From Marinomonas pontica (GTDB lineage Bacteria > Pseudomonadota > Gammaproteobacteria > Pseudomonadales > Marinomonadaceae): a stretch of DNA of 64,000 bases. The notes below the pieces were generated by a model. That model saw only the letters and a program-made list of their open reading frames with translations. It made no database searches and was not told where the DNA came from. The first letter of the stretch is position 1. Each line of letters opens with the position of its first letter. Below, piece by piece: positions 1-12,399 of the stretch. The translations under genes were made by a program, and so were the position numbers. The stretch is taken from contig NZ_JAODTL010000040.1 of the NCBI RefSeq assembly GCF_026191375.1, forward strand, positions 1 through 64,000, in the 5' to 3' direction.

Positions 1-1
1 T

Positions 2-1698
2 GCTTTGGTGGTGACCGCTGGCACTATGCTTAGCTTGGGTAAGGGCGTTCAATTTCTGATTGACCGTGGTTTGGCATCGGGTTCTGAAGCCGGTCTGACT
101 CAGGCCTTGATGATATTCATTGGTTTGGTTTTTTTGTTGGGCATTGGTAGCTACTGCCGCTTTTATCTGGTGTCATGGATAGGTGAGCGCGTGGTGGCGG
201 ATATTCGCCAAGCGGTGTTTGCGCATCTGCTGACCTTATCTCCCTCTTTCTTCGAAGACAATTCTCCCAGCGAAATACAATCCGCATCACATCCGATACC
301 ACACTGTTACAAAGCGTGATTGGTTCTTCTTTATCGATCGCTTTGCGCAGCAGTTTGATGCTAGTGGGTGGGATCTTATTCTTATTGGTAATGCATTTTA
401 AACTCACGCTTATTTTGCTGACTTGTGTGCCTTTTGTCATTGTGCCTGTGGTGTATTTTGGACGACGAGTACGCCGACTCTCACGTGATAGCCAAGATGA
501 AGTGGCTAATGTCGGGCGCTATTTATCACAAGCGCTGCGTCACATAAAAGTCGTGCAAGCTTTTACTCATGAAAAGCACGATGCACAGCGTTTTTCTGCC
601 ACAGTAGATCGCGCTTTTAATGTCAGTGTAAAACGCATTCAGCAACGTTCTTGGCTTACCTTGATGGTTATTTTGCTGTCCATGAGTGGTATTGGCGTGA
701 TGTTGTGGTTTGGTGGCAAAGACGTTATCTCAGGTGAGATCAGTGCCGGAGATCTGGCGAGTTTCTTGTTTTATTCGATCATTGTTGCTGGCGCGGTTGG
801 GGCTATTTCTGAAGTTATGGGCGAGTTGCAACGGGCGGCGGGGGCAGCAGAACGTATTATGGAGTTGCTCAGTGCTAAAAGTGCCGTGGTGAGTGGCGCT
901 AGCGAGTTTCCTTCTCAGCGCATGACCGAAATCCACCAAGGCGACGAAGTCATCAGGTTTGATAATGTCGAATTTCGTTACCCAACCAGACCGGATTATG
1001 CCGCGTTAAAGAATTTGTCGTTTTCCATTAAACAAGGCGAGATGTTGGCTTTAGTTGGGCCATCAGGCGCGGGTAAGTCGACCTTATTTGAATTGCTTCT
1101 GCGCTTTTATGATCCTCAAGAAGGCGGTATTTACTTGGCTGGCGAAAACATTAAAGCGTATTCCTTAGACGATTTACGTCAGCGCTTTGCCTTGGTACCC
1201 CAAGAGACAGTTCTATTTGATCAAACGGTTTACGATAACTTGGGTTACGCCAATCGCAATGCCAGCAAGGAATCGATTCAATATTCTGCCGAACAAGCCA
1301 ATGCTCATGAATTTATTACTCGTTTGGACAAAGGCTATGAGACGCGTTTAGGAGAAGACGGCGTGCGTTTGTCTGGTGGCCAAAGGCAACGTGTGGCGAT
1401 TGCTCGGGCGATATTAAAAGACGCACCCATTTTATTGTTAGATGAAGCAACCAGTGCCTTGGATGCCGAAAGCGAGAGCAAGGTCCAAGCGGCACTTGAA
1501 CCTTTGATGAAGGGCAGAACCACCTTGGTGATTGCTCACCGCTTGGCCACGGTATTGAATGCAGATCGGATTATTGTGATGGAGCAAGGGGAAATCATTG
1601 CCCAAGGCACACACAGCGAATTGCTGGAAACGTGTGCCTTGTATAAGCGATTAGCGGATTTGCAGTTTAATCAAAATGACGACGTTCGTACTGATTAA
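2..1698 (+). CDS. MsbA-type ABC exporter, fused permease-ATPase (5' end cut off, one frame break)
   Basis: The gene is open at the left edge. It encodes an ABC half-transporter: an N-terminal membrane domain with several hydrophobic helices, then a nucleotide-binding domain with Walker A (GPSGAGKST, from about 1057), the LSGGQRQR signature (from about 1369), Walker B (ILLLDEA, from about 1429) and the H-loop IAHRL. Family knowledge suggests export of a lipid or hydrophobic compound; the substrate cannot be told. The frame breaks near 289-294: adding one C to the CC run makes the two halves read through as one protein. Its stop overlaps the stop of the convergent glgX gene (shared TTAA at 1695-1698). 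Confidence 0.85.
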
Positions 1699-3736
1699 AA
1701 CTTACCGACAAAAACACCCCGATAAGCGCAATGGAGTGCGCCCTCTTTGATGGACAAACCGGGTGTTTGGTAAAGTGTTTCAACCTCGCCATTGTCTGTT
1801 GGTAATGGAACGCTTAGTGGTGCGTCGCTGCTGTAAAAAACAATCCAAAAGCTGTTAGAAAGATCCGCGGGTGTGAGCGTCAACGCAATAAAATGTCGGC
1901 TGTCATCGGCCCAGTTTTCGATCGTCATTGGTTCGCTTTGCTCATTAAGCCAATGAATCTTATCCAACGACGTATGCTGATAAAGTGGGTCATCTTCTAA
2001 GCGGATTTCTGCAAAAATAGGATAGGCTTTTCGTAATGCCATCAGTGTTGCTATGGTGTCTTTTATCGCGGTTCTTGCTTGGCTGGTTTCAGCGTCTATG
2101 TCTTGCCAAGTTTGCCAAGTAATATCGTTGTCTTGGCAATAGGCGTTGTTGTTGCCTTGTTGACTGTGAGACAGTTCATCACCGCCTAAAAGGTGCGGTG
2201 TGCCTTGGCTCAATAGCAGCGTTGCGATAAAACAAAGCTGCTGGTTTAGGCGCTTTTCTTGAATGTCTTTGTTGTCTGTTTCTCCCTCAGTACCAAAGTT
2301 TTGGCTAATGTTGTCGCCGTGACCGTCGCGGTTTTCTTCCATGTTGGCGAGGTTATGGCGTTCATGGTAAGACACCAAATCCTTCATGGTATAACCATCG
2401 TGGTAGGTGATGTAGTTAACCGAATTCAGCGCGCTTTTGTGTCCTTTATGGAAGTAGTCTCTGGATCCCATAAGGCGAGTCGCGAACTCGGGTACTTTGC
2501 CGTCATCTCCGCGCCAGAAACGACGAATGGTATCTCGGTATTGGTCGTTGCATTCCAAAAATCCTCTAGGGAATTGTCCGACTTGATAACCGTTAGGGCC
2601 AATGTCCCAAGGCTCCATAACAAGGCAGGTTTCACTTAAAATAGGGTCTTGAAGAATAGCTTGTAACAGTGGGGCTTTTGCCGTGAAATCGTGATCAGTT
2701 CGACCAAGATCGACACCTAGATCAAAGCGAAAGCCATCGACGCCCATGACGTCAACCCAATAACGCATGCTGTCACAAATAAGGCGAATGCTGGTGGGGC
2801 TGTAGGTATCAATGCAGTTACCACAGCCTGTGTAATTCAAATATTGACCATCTTGGTGGCGGTAATAGCGCGCATTGTCCAAGCCTCGGTAGCACACGCT
2901 GGATTGGTCTACCTCACTTTCTGCGGTGTGGTTATACACCACGTCTAAAATCACTTCAAAACCCGCTTGGCGTAATCCATCTATCATTTGTTGGAATTCA
3001 ACAATTGCATCTTTTATGGCGTAGGAAGGTTCTACGGCAAAAAAGCTAATTGGGTTATAGCCCCAGTAATTATTCAGTTCTAGTTGCTGTAAATGACGTT
3101 CTGTCATGAAGCTAAAGCAAGGCATTAACTGAATGGTAGTGATATTTAAGCTTTTTAAGTGTTCGATGCCAGCGGAAGAAATAACGCCAAGATAAGTGCC
3201 TTGCAGCTCGCGTTCAATGGGCAGATTTTTACTGAAACCTTTTACGTGTAATTCATACAGAGCACGGCTCGACGGAGTGATCTTTTATTCTTCCGGGGCG
3301 ATCTGACTTTGCTTCTACGGTGCGGACAATCGATTTGGGCACACAGTAGGCAGAATCGGTTTGGTGTGGCCGACCCTCTTTGGTGATTGCAGCTTGGTCT
3401 TCGTTCCACACAAGCTTTGGCGCTGAGCTCTTTCGCATACGGGTCAATCAGTAGCTTTTGCTTATTGTAGAGCATTTGCTGTTCAGGTTTGAATTCGCCT
3501 TCTGCCCGTAATCCATAATGCTGGCCTTCTGTTAAACCAAGCACCTCCATGTACCAAATGCCTTTCGTTTTATTAAGAAAAGGCAAGGATTCTTGCTCAT
3601 TGCCTTTCTCATCAAACAGACATAAATACAGCTGACTGGCGTCTTCCGCCACCACTGCGAAGTTAACACCATCCTTGGTGACAATAGCACCTAGAGGAAA
3701 AGGGGAGCCATTGGTAACCTGTTGCTCTTGGTTCAT
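1695..3736 (-). CDS. glgX: Glycogen debranching enzyme GlgX (two frame breaks)
   Basis: GH13 isoamylase-type enzyme that removes alpha-1,6 branches from phosphorylase-trimmed glycogen. The N-terminal part (from 3736) is the CBM48-like domain. The catalytic barrel shows DVVYNHTAE, DGFRFDLGVD with the nucleophile Asp, a general-acid region VMEPWDIGPNGYQVG and YHDGYTMKDL, and the conserved GDELSHSQQGNNNAYCQDN segment. The frame breaks twice, near 3416 (an AAA run on the coding strand) and between about 3255 and 3275, just before the conserved YELHVKGFS. Reading through both gives a protein near the usual 650-700 residues. It is the last gene of a minus-strand run with glgB 36 bp upstream, so probably one operon. 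Confidence 0.88.
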
Positions 3737-3772
3737 GAAAACCTCTAGACGCTGTGATTGAAAGGGCGAGAA

Positions 3773-5970
3773 TTAAGACTCGCCTAACCATTTTAATAAC
3801 ACACCAGCAAGCGGTGGCACTTGCAGCTCGATACTGTGTTCACGACCATGACTCATCACGGCTTGTGTCGTGTACTCATTAATGTTTGCGTAACCACTGC
3901 CCGTGTATGACGTTTTATCTGTGTCCATAATGACTTGATAACGACCCGCTTTCGGCACGCCAATGCGGTAGTGTCCATGCGGTGTTGGCGTAAAATTGAT
4001 CACAGCAACCGTGTGCTCAGTGCTGTCTTTCGCTTTACGCGCAAAAGCCAAGATACTGTTGGCGTTATCATCGTAACTTATCCATTCAAAGCCGTGATAA
4101 GAATGGTCGTACTGCAAACTGCTTTCACCCTGATAAAGGTGATTCAAATCTTTCGATAACGCTTGTTGCGCTTTGTGGTAATCCGTGTCCAGCAAATGCC
4201 AATCCAAAGAGCGTTCATGGCTCCATTCTTGGCCTTGTGCAAACTCGTTGCCCATGAAGTTAAGCTTTTTGCCTGGGTGGAAATACATGTAAGCTGAAAA
4301 CGCGCGTAAGTTAGCGAACTTTTGCCAAGCGTCTCCTGGCATTTTAGTGATCATCGAGCCTTTGCCGTGTACGACTTCGTCGTGAGAAATTGGCAACACA
4401 AATTGCTCATCGAAGGCATAAACCATACTAAAACTGAGTTCGCCTTGATGGTGCTGGCGGTAAGATAGGATCCTTTTTAATGTAATCCAAAGAATCGTTC
4501 ATCCAGCCCATGTTCCATTTGAAACCGAAGCCTAAGCCGTTCATATAGGTAGGTTTGGACACACCCGGAAAAGCGGTTGATTCTTCTGCGACAGTAAAGC
4601 AGCGAGGGTGATTCAAGTACACGGTTTCGTTTAAGCGGCGTAAGAAATCAATGGCTTCGTAATTGTGGTTGCCACCGTCTTTGTTGGGAATCCATTCACC
4701 GTCTTCACGGGAATAATCCAAATACAACATAGAGGCCACCGCGTCCACGCGCAGACCGTCAATGTGGAATTCTTCTAACCAATACACCGCGTTGCTGATG
4801 AGGTAATTTACGACATGCTCTTTGCCAAAGTCGTAAATCAAGCGAATTCCACTCAGGGTGCCAGCCTTTTTTAGGGTCAGGGTATTCGTACTGTTTGGAT
4901 CCATCAAAGTTGGCCAAACCATGGCTGTCGGCAGGAAAGTGCGCCGGTACCCAATCCATGATCACACCAATATTGGCTTGGTGAAGTGCATCGACCAACG
5001 CTTTGAAGTCTTCTGGTGTCCCAAAGCGGGAGGTAACCGCGAACAACCCAACAGGCTGATAGCCCCAAGAACCATCAAAAGGGTATTCTGTAATAGGCAA
5101 AAGTTCGACGTGCGTGTAGCCCATTTCTTTAACGTAAGGCACCAGCTGATCTTTTATTTCAAGGTAGGTGAGTGGCTGGTTATCGTCCTTTCGACGCCAC
5201 GATCCGATGTGCAATTCATAAATGCTCATCGGTTTCTCGTAGATGTCTTCAATAGGACGATTTACCCAAATATCGTCTTGCCAAGCATGTTTGTTGTCAA
5301 AGCAGGTGACGCTCGCAAAAGACGGAAATTGTTCAATCCGCTGGGCATAAGGGTCGCTGCGATGGGGCAGAATATCGCCATTGTTAGCACGAATATCAAA
5401 TTTGTAGCGCGCACCGTGATTCACGTCTGGAATAAACAAACGCCAAATGCCATCGCCATTGCTCGACATAGGGTGAGTTCGGCCATCCCATGCATTGAAG
5501 TCCCCCACAACAGAGACAGAACGTGCGGCGGGTGCATAAACCGCAAAGCGTGTTCCCTGTATTGTTAGTTCATCATTTACTTTTGCACCGGCGCGAATGG
5601 CCCCTTGGCTTTTGTAAAGGCTTGCTTGATGGTGGCTTGGGTCAACAAAGGTGGTGTTCGGGAATTGATAAGGGTCTACTAACGTGTGTGTGCTGTTGTC
5701 TTTGTAGGTAATTTCTAGTCGATAATGAAAGCGAGTCTGTGTTTTTGGCCATTCAGCTAAAAACAATCCTTTGTCATCGACTTGGCGCATTTTCGCCAAT
5801 TCTGTGTCCTGATCGATTGCCAAGACACGAATGGCGGTTGCTTCCGGCTGCCAAACAATTAACGACAGGCCTTTCTTCGTAGAGGATTCATGCAGTCCTA
5901 AACATCCAAACGGGTCAGAACAGTGTGTGTTCAACACGTCATTAATTAGGGCATTTTTTAGTAGATCCAT
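3773..5970 (-). CDS. glgB: 1,4-alpha-glucan branching enzyme GlgB (two frame breaks)
   Basis: GH13 enzyme that forms alpha-1,6 branches in glycogen. It has a tandem N-terminal CBM48 region ([20 protein letters not shown]), the barrel motif [12 protein letters not shown], the nucleophile region [18 protein letters not shown], the acid region TVAEEST and the C-terminal signature [15 protein letters not shown]. The frame breaks near 4842 (after WHPEWNSL) and near 4462 (before [13 protein letters not shown]); each is mended by removing one base. The start at 5970 follows a GGAGAAG ribosome site. The upstream gene ends 27 bp before it and glgX starts 36 bp after it. Confidence 0.9.
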
Positions 5971-5996
5971 TCACTTCTCCAGCAAGAGTGAGCATG

Positions 5997-8900
5997 TTAA
6001 CTCGTTGAGTGTTGGTGCTGATGACTGTGAAGTTTGCTCACTGTCCAACGTAAGTATTGGTTTACTTTATTCGGTGTAATTTGTGCAAATTCGTCCAAAG
6101 CGGCGTCGGCCCAACTGTCTTCTGGGTGTTCCGCTTGGTGTTGCTTAGCATGGTCTAACGCCGCTTGAGAGACCAGAACAGGTAGGTTTATTTCCTGTTC
6201 AAACTTACAGTTTTTGTGTTGCTGACAGAATCGTATAAAGGCGTATAACCCTTCAAAATCAAACTCTTATACCAGCTTGGGTGAATATCTGATGTCAATG
6301 TTTCAATCAACAAGGCAAAAGTGTCTTCACCAGGTGTCATTGAACTGAGTGCGCGTTTACAGTCTAAAGCCGTGTTGCTTTGTACGTCGCCAAACACGAT
6401 GGTGTTCGCATTGCTCAGACTTTCCCAGAGCTGCAGAAGCATTGACTCAGGCAGCTTGGTAATCATGCCTTGCTCTGAACGCCAGTCAAACCAATCTACG
6501 TCCTTCATCTTGCTTTGTGCGTCTGTGCTGTTGTGATAACGCATGGTATTGGCAACGTGTGCAAATTCATCGTGCTTTTGTTGTAACACTTGTTTAAGGG
6601 CTTCGTAAAGCTCACTGGGAGAAACGTTTGATAACGTTTCAAAAACCGGTGCATCGTCCACTGGGTCAAATTGTCGTGCGCAAAGCTGTGCAAGGTTGTG
6701 GATTCGAATGGTTCTTACCCCGGAGAAAAAATCAGGGTGGACCTTTATTAAAGTACCAGCGATAGAGATCAGTTCGTGGCAAATGACTAAGCCGATAGGA
6801 GACGACGACACGCTTCTTAGCATGTCTAAAATCACATCCTGATGCAGAGGTGAGCTGATATCCACCTCTGTTTCTGGTGTTTCTCCAATGACTAATAGAC
6901 GTTGTCGAACAGTGATGTCGGCAATGTACGTGGCTAAGTCGGTGGTGGGCTTTAATACCAAGGAATACAGCAATCTGGCCGAGCGCCAGTTTTCAGAAAG
7001 CAGCGCCTGAAAGTAAACGCTGTTCAGTACTTTGTAGGCGGTAACCGCTGGTGTTGAATTGGGAACCGTGTTCATCAGCGCACGACGTCTGCCTAGCTCC
7101 ATCAGACAATCAATGGCTTCATTCATGCTGGGTTGCGTGGTAAATCGAGCGAGTAAGGCGTCGGTTTCTGCGTTTTTAATCTCCGCCACATCATAGGCTT
7201 TTGGTTTGTCAGACAGTGGCCAAAATGCATCATGAACAGGCAGTTTGGCGCCCAGCTGCTGTTGATCTATGGTGTTGATAATAATGGAACGGCGATTGCC
7301 AGATTTAAACGCATTTTTAGCAGACTGAGGAATGACTCGGAACTCTTCGTGCTCGCGCTTTTGCAGCAATCGAATAAATTCGAATAGCGCATCACTGCCT
7401 TTCATCTCGCTCATGGCTTCATCGATTAAAATGGTAAAGACAGCGTTCGCTTGATAATACCAATGATCCGCGATGATTTTTAATTCGTTGCGAATGCGCG
7501 CTTGGAATAGGATTGGGTCGACTTTGCGGTAATCTTTGTCTTCGTTTTGAATCCAAGATAAGCAAAGGTAACTTTCACCATCGATGTTAAACGCCTGAGA
7601 AGTGGCCAAACTGTTTAACGCACGGTTTGGGCGACCGGTTAACCCCAATGTCTTCTGACGCGCCAAGATGGCGATAGGTTTCAACTAACTGATCGGCACT
7701 GATGGCTTTTAAAGGCGCAATGTCTTCCAGCGTTTGGCATAAACAGCCGGCATTCAAGAGCTCTTGTTTTACGTTGTCATTTTGAGCCAGAATCACCATG
7801 GAAGTGGTGACTTTGTTGGGACGATACTGAATGCGATGCAGACCCAATGGATCTAGGTCATCCGTATTGATCAGTTCTTCATCGAGCATTTTTCCAACCA
7901 AATACAGACTTTGCGCCCATACCAAAGGCGAGGTTGTCATTGGGAACGCGTTTTTGTGACCCCGGCTTTTCTTTTTCGGCTAAGATGTTTTCTTGCGGCA
8001 CGTAATACAATTCTGGCAGCAGCATTTGACCGTCTTTTTCGACCATTAATGACTCTAATTTATGGCGATAAAAATTGGCGCTTTCCCAGTCTCTGGCAAA
8101 CAATCGATCGATATACAGATACGTGAAGAACAATGGCCATTCTGATTCGATGTGTTCAAAATTAATCAGCTCGTCGTACTCGTAATAAATTCGACTTTGA
8201 TCTTCCAATTCCGACTGATGGCCGTCGAGTAAAAAGCGTTTACAGCCGTATTCACCCCCAGTTTGCTGATGATTTCCTTTCGCGTGCGTCGTGCCAGTTT
8301 TTCGTCGTTTACCGCAAAAGCAGGGAAGCCAATAATACTGAGGATGGCGCTGTCGACTTCTTTTGAGCGGGATTCTTTTGGAAGCAATGATTGAAGAACC
8401 GAGCCTGCTCGCGCCACCGCATCGGCAAACGAATGAACGACAGCCCACTCTGGACCATCACTGCCAAATAGGTTTAATCCGTCCATGGCTTCCATGGCGG
8501 CTTTTGCCATGCCCACAGAGCTGGCGTTGATTTCAGCTTTGCCGTTGTTGACTTTATTTCCTCGTTCCCAAATACCATAATCGGGCGTACGGTAAGTTCG
8601 AGAAATATAGTAAATCAGGTTTTGGATGAAATTGAATTCATCGCGAGAAAAAATCAGCTTGCTGCCTGCCTTAGTCATTTGCGCCAACATCAACAAATAA
8701 AAGCTGGTGGCGTCAATTTGCAAATGCCCCCATGCATCGTCCGCCACGGCTTCTAAGCCTGTTTTTGTGTCGTATTTGGCGTGTAGCGCATCTTTCGGGT
8801 CTAGGCTGTGTTTAAAGGCTTCTACTTTGTGGGACTGACGCATCATGGCAAATAACAAACCGCGCATCATTTTTATGCAGGCAAACTCTAATTCATTCGC

Positions 8901-9122
8901 ACGTTTTTGAGGGTTGGAAGCGCGCTTGTAAGCTAGGTGTAACGCCCAAACGGCCTGAATACTGTAAACGTTGTCTCGTACCCATGCATCGGTATAGTTG
9001 CCGTGATTATTGATGCTGGTACTGGCTGGAAAAAGCCCTGTGACTGGATGTTGGCGGGTTAAGATAACCGCTTGAATATGTTGATAAAGAGAATCTAGCT
9101 TATCTTGAGCATCAGTCGCCAT
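5997..9122 (-). CDS. GH15 / phosphorylase-kinase-regulatory-like protein (four frame breaks)
   Basis: The N-terminus (NHGNYTDAWVRDNVYSIQAVWAL) is typical of the GH15-like domain of phosphorylase b kinase alpha/beta subunits and their bacterial relatives; the middle and C-terminal parts fit the same family. The exact activity in bacteria is unclear; alpha-glucan binding or hydrolysis is the natural guess. The frame breaks near 8255-8259 (C run), 7930, 7643-7646 (C run) and 6211-6215 (T run). A one-base change at each gives one protein of about 1,040 residues. The last break hides about 70 C-terminal residues (FEQEINLPVLVSQAALDHAK onward) that end at 5997, exactly where the glgB ribosome site begins. 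First gene of the glycogen unit. Confidence 0.78.
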
Positions 9123-9378
9123 GTTCGATCCTTCATAAAACGTACCGTTAAAGATCTGTTGCCTAATTCAAATCAGAGTTGTCCTGATTAGGTTTGGATT
9201 TACTATACCCAAACATAATGGGACTCACCAATAAGTTAAAGCGGTAAACGGCTTCTTTTTCACATAATCTCCAAAAAAAACGAGATTTCACGAATATCCT
9301 ATTTCTGTGCACGGTATAAGGGCGTGAACTGTCACGATTGCTTCTTTTTAGTCTCTCCTCTCGTTACTGACCTTTGTG

Positions 9379-10989
9379 TCAAATACTAAACTGATGGACA
9401 AGTTTGCGTAACTGGCTTGCGCATTCTTGTAGGTTGTTAACGGATTTTTGAATGTCGGTTGAGTTGTGATTGGTTTCTTCGCAGATATTGGCAATATTTT
9501 CTAACGTTTGATGGACGGTTTGCGATGATTCGAATTGTCGTTCGGCGGCTTTACGGATGGTGCTGTTGAGCTTGGAAATGGACAACACCCCGCTGGCTAT
9601 TTCAGAAAACGCTTGCCCAGCCTGTGAGGTTTGTTCTGCACCTTGGTGCGCGGTATTGCGCGCCGACTCCATCACATCCACGGTGGTCAAGGTTTGTTGG
9701 GTTAATTGATCAATAAGGCCGCCAATTTCCGTGGCCGCTAACTGTGAACGCTGCGCCAGCTGACGAACTTCGTCAGCAACAACCGCAAATCCTCGCCCTT
9801 GTTCACCGGCTCTGGCGGCTTCAATGGCCGCGTTTAATGCCAGTAAATTGGTCTGGTCCGCCACTTCGGCAATGACACCAAGACGATCATTAATGTGAGT
9901 TACTTCTTCACGCAATTGTTGAATCTGCTTGGCCGCTTCGCCCACTTCAGCAGACAGTTGTTGAATGTCTTGGTTGGCTTTGTTCATTACTCCAAGACCC
10001 TGTTTTGAATGTTGGCCAAGTTCTTGAGTGGTATCGTTGGCTTGTTCGGCAATAGCAAGCGTTTCTTCGACCGAGGTCATTACACTGTGCATCAAATCCG
10101 TTGCCTGACCTGTGTTGGATAACTGTTTCGACACGCCCTGAACGGTTTTAGTGGTGGAGTTATTGGTTTGACCAACGATGCTATCGAGTAACTCGCTAGA
10201 ATGACTGACATTTCGAACGATAGATTGAAAATCGTTCATCATGCTATTAAAGGCTCTGGCCATGTCACCCATTTCATCTTTGCCTTTAAATTCAACGCGT
10301 TTCGTTAAATCACCAGAATGTTGAACGGACGTCATAGTTTTGCACAAAGCCGTTACCCGATGGGTGACAAGATGGATAATATACAGAGCGGTTCCGCCGA
10401 CTAAAACGGTTAATACGCAAACTAAAATGGCGTAATCAACCAAAGCGACAAGGAAAAAGTCCATCACTGCATTCATAGACGCTGTGGCAATAATCGTGAT
10501 ATTCCAAGGCTGAAAAGTGGAGGCGGTCGCGACCATATTATGTACTATGTGGTCATTGCCTTTAAATTCGAACGCAATGGATTGGTAGCGCTCTGATGTA
10601 AATGGGGCCGCTTTGAGAGCGTTGGCGAGTGAGGCTGGTATTGACTTACCGGCGTAGGTGTCCGGTGCATTGACTATTTGGTGTTGTTTTTGGTCCAGAA
10701 CCCACAGACTTTGTTGGTCGCCATATTGGTAAGTGGACAGTTGAGATAAGGCGTATTGTTTGGCTTGGTCTGCGGTTAATTCTCCCGATTTTTGTTTCTC
10801 ATAAAGAGGAACTAGGGTCGCGTTAACAATATTTAAAATGTCATAAGTACGGTCTTTGCGAGCGTCCACATGACTGTAAAATAAAGACGTTAGAGAAACG
10901 AGTATAAGTGCCGCCGTTCCCATGGACATTAAGCCAATAATAGCCCATAGCTTGTAGCGAATTTTTATATCATTGACGCGTTCCAGCAT
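9379..10989 (-). CDS. Methyl-accepting chemotaxis protein with a Cache-type sensor
   Basis: A 536-residue transmembrane chemoreceptor. A membrane helix spans about residues 13-37. The periplasmic region at about 40-178 has the single-Cache pattern ([11 protein letters not shown], then a KGND segment). A second helix at about 180-207 leads into a HAMP domain (about 208-260). The signalling hairpin tip at about 373-410 contains the near-invariant [20 protein letters not shown]. It would pass ligand binding to CheA/CheW; small organic acids are common sCache_2 ligands but nothing here fixes the ligand. It is a single gene with no chemotaxis operon around it, as usual for bacteria with many receptors. 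Confidence 0.93.
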   Translation of the reverse strand: MLERVNDIKIRYKLWAIIGLMSMGTAALILVSLTSLFYSHVDARKDRTYDILNIVNATLVPLYEKQKSGELTADQAKQYALSQLSTYQYGDQQSLWVLDQKQHQIVNAPDTYAGKSIPASLANALKAAPFTSERYQSIAFEFKGNDHIVHNMVATASTFQPWNITIIATASMNAVMDFFLVALVDYAILVCVLTVLVGGTALYIIHLVTHRVTALCKTMTSVQHSGDLTKRVEFKGKDEMGDMARAFNSMMNDFQSIVRNVSHSSELLDSIVGQTNNSTTKTVQGVSKQLSNTGQATDLMHSVMTSVEETLAIAEQANDTTQELGQHSKQGLGVMNKANQDIQQLSAEVGEAAKQIQQLREEVTHINDRLGVIAEVADQTNLLALNAAIEAARAGEQGRGFAVVADEVRQLAQRSQLAATEIGGLIDQLTQQTLTTVDVMESARNTAHQGAEQTSQAGQAFSEIASGVLSISKLNSTIRKAAERQFESSQTVHQTLENIANICEETNHNSTDIQKSVNNLQECASQLRKLVHQFSI

Positions 10990-11201
10990 GCCAGCTCCAA
11001 AAAGTAAGGTCGGTCTTGTTGGTTACAGTAAATAGATGATGCGCTCAGTAATGACTTTGTTATAAACACCGACGTTATAAAAGCAACGTAAAAGAGTAAA
11101 TGTTTTGTCTTGGGTTTCCTAGTCGAGAAAATTGAGATAGATCAGTGTTTTCTTGCTTAGAAATCGAATTATTTTGATATGAATGGGTATGGCAATATTG
11201 T

Positions 11202-11630
11202 GTGGGATTACCTGACGGTTTTTTTGTGTCTTTTCTGTCTGCGACGATTTTGCCGATGGGGTCAGAAGGGCTATTGCTCTATTACGCTAATGAAGCATCC
11301 GCCTCGTTGTTACTTTTGTGGGGATGGGCGAGTGTTGGTAATACAATAGGTGGCCTTACAAACTGGGTGTTAGGGCGTTATTTAGTGCGTTTCGAGCAGT
11401 CTAAATGGTTTCCTATCAGTGCATCGTCTCGTCAAAAGGCCGAGCGGTTTTTTAATCGATATGGCATTTGGAGTTTATTATTTACATGGCTTCCTGTTGT
11501 TGGCGATGGGATTGCTTTAGTATCGGGTGTGTTACGTACACCTATTTGGTATTTTTTACCGTTGGTTTTCATTGGCAAAGCGGCTCGCTATGCCTTAATT
11601 TTGTGGGGACATCACTTACTAGTCACCTGA
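11202..11630 (+). CDS. YqaA-type small membrane protein (SNARE-associated/VTT family)
   Basis: A short hydrophobic protein with the YqaA pattern: SATILPMGSEGLLLYY near the start, then GNTIGGLTNWVLGRYL and a C-terminal KAARYALI segment. VTT/DedA-like proteins are integral membrane proteins linked to lipid or small-molecule transport; the exact role is unknown. The open frame begins at a GTG (11202) with no clear ribosome site. An ATG at 11179 in another frame encodes MNGYGNIVWDYLTVF, a plausible YqaA-like start, and joins this frame if the T7 run at 11219-11225 gains one base. The true start may therefore be 11179. Confidence 0.75.
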   Translation: MGLPDGFFVSFLSATILPMGSEGLLLYYANEASASLLLLWGWASVGNTIGGLTNWVLGRYLVRFEQSKWFPISASSRQKAERFFNRYGIWSLLFTWLPVVGDGIALVSGVLRTPIWYFLPLVFIGKAARYALILWGHHLLVT

Positions 11631-11702
11631 TCCTGTATGAATGGCATACACACTCATATTAGTAAGCGCAGAGTCCGAACGATGTACACGGAGAATTGAA
11701 TC

Positions 11703-12383
11703 ATGGAAATGTCCAAAAAGTGGCTTATTGCGTTGGCCGGTTTATCATTGACTGCTTGTTCATCCATGGATGAAAAAAATACCTTCATGACCTACGATGA
11801 TTTGCAAAATAAAGTGCGTGCTCATGAAGATCAATGGCAAGCGGCGCAAGTGAAACTGGATAAAATCGATGCGCTCGAAGCCGAAATTGCCGCTTTAAAG
11901 CAAGAGAAATCCAACACTATGACTGAGGGTGAGCCTCAAGAGAACATTATTTCCGACGATAGTATGGCCGCCGTAAATGTGATTCCTGCGGTCACGCCAG
12001 CACCAATAAATGAAGAGGCCTCAGATAAGATGATGGCCTCTTCAACGGAAGAAAGCGTGGAAATGGCCAATGCTGCTCCACCGGTTGTTGTGGCGCCAAT
12101 GGCGGTACAGAAACAAGAGTACGGAGTGCAAGTGGCCGCTTATGGTAATCGTCAAGATGCGATTCGCGGATGGAAGGTAATGCAGAAAAAATCGCCAGCG
12201 TCATTTGACGGTCTTACCCCCTTGATTAATGAGAAAGAGGTCGGTGGTCGAATGATGTATCAGTTAAAAGTGGGGCCATTTTTTAGCAAGTCCTTCGGCT
12301 CGGATTTCTGTAAAATGCTGAAAGAGAAAGGCACCGATTGCTTGGTTACGCAATACAACGGCGAAACGTTCACCGCAAATTAA
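11703..12383 (+). CDS. SPOR-domain lipoprotein
   Basis: The first residues form a lipoprotein signal peptide with lipobox LTAC, so the protein should be anchored in a membrane after lipidation. A charged, probably coiled-coil stretch (about residues 35-75) and a low-complexity Ala/Pro/Glu linker follow. The last 75 or so residues (EYGVQVAAYGNRQDAIRGW, then YQLKVGPFF) match a SPOR domain, which binds denuded peptidoglycan glycans at septa. A GGAG ribosome site lies 9 bp before the start. Likely a cell-envelope or division accessory protein. A strong terminator follows. Confidence 0.85.
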   Translation: MEMSKKWLIALAGLSLTACSSMDEKNTFMTYDDLQNKVRAHEDQWQAAQVKLDKIDALEAEIAALKQEKSNTMTEGEPQENIISDDSMAAVNVIPAVTPAPINEEASDKMMASSTEESVEMANAAPPVVVAPMAVQKQEYGVQVAAYGNRQDAIRGWKVMQKKSPASFDGLTPLINEKEVGGRMMYQLKVGPFFSKSFGSDFCKMLKEKGTDCLVTQYNGETFTAN

Positions 12384-12399
12384 TAGGTGTTAATACAAT

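Noticed and set aside
4858..5568. Long open frame of 236 codons on the plus strand
   Set aside because: It is fully antisense to glgB, with no ribosome site or recognisable domain; a shadow of codon bias.
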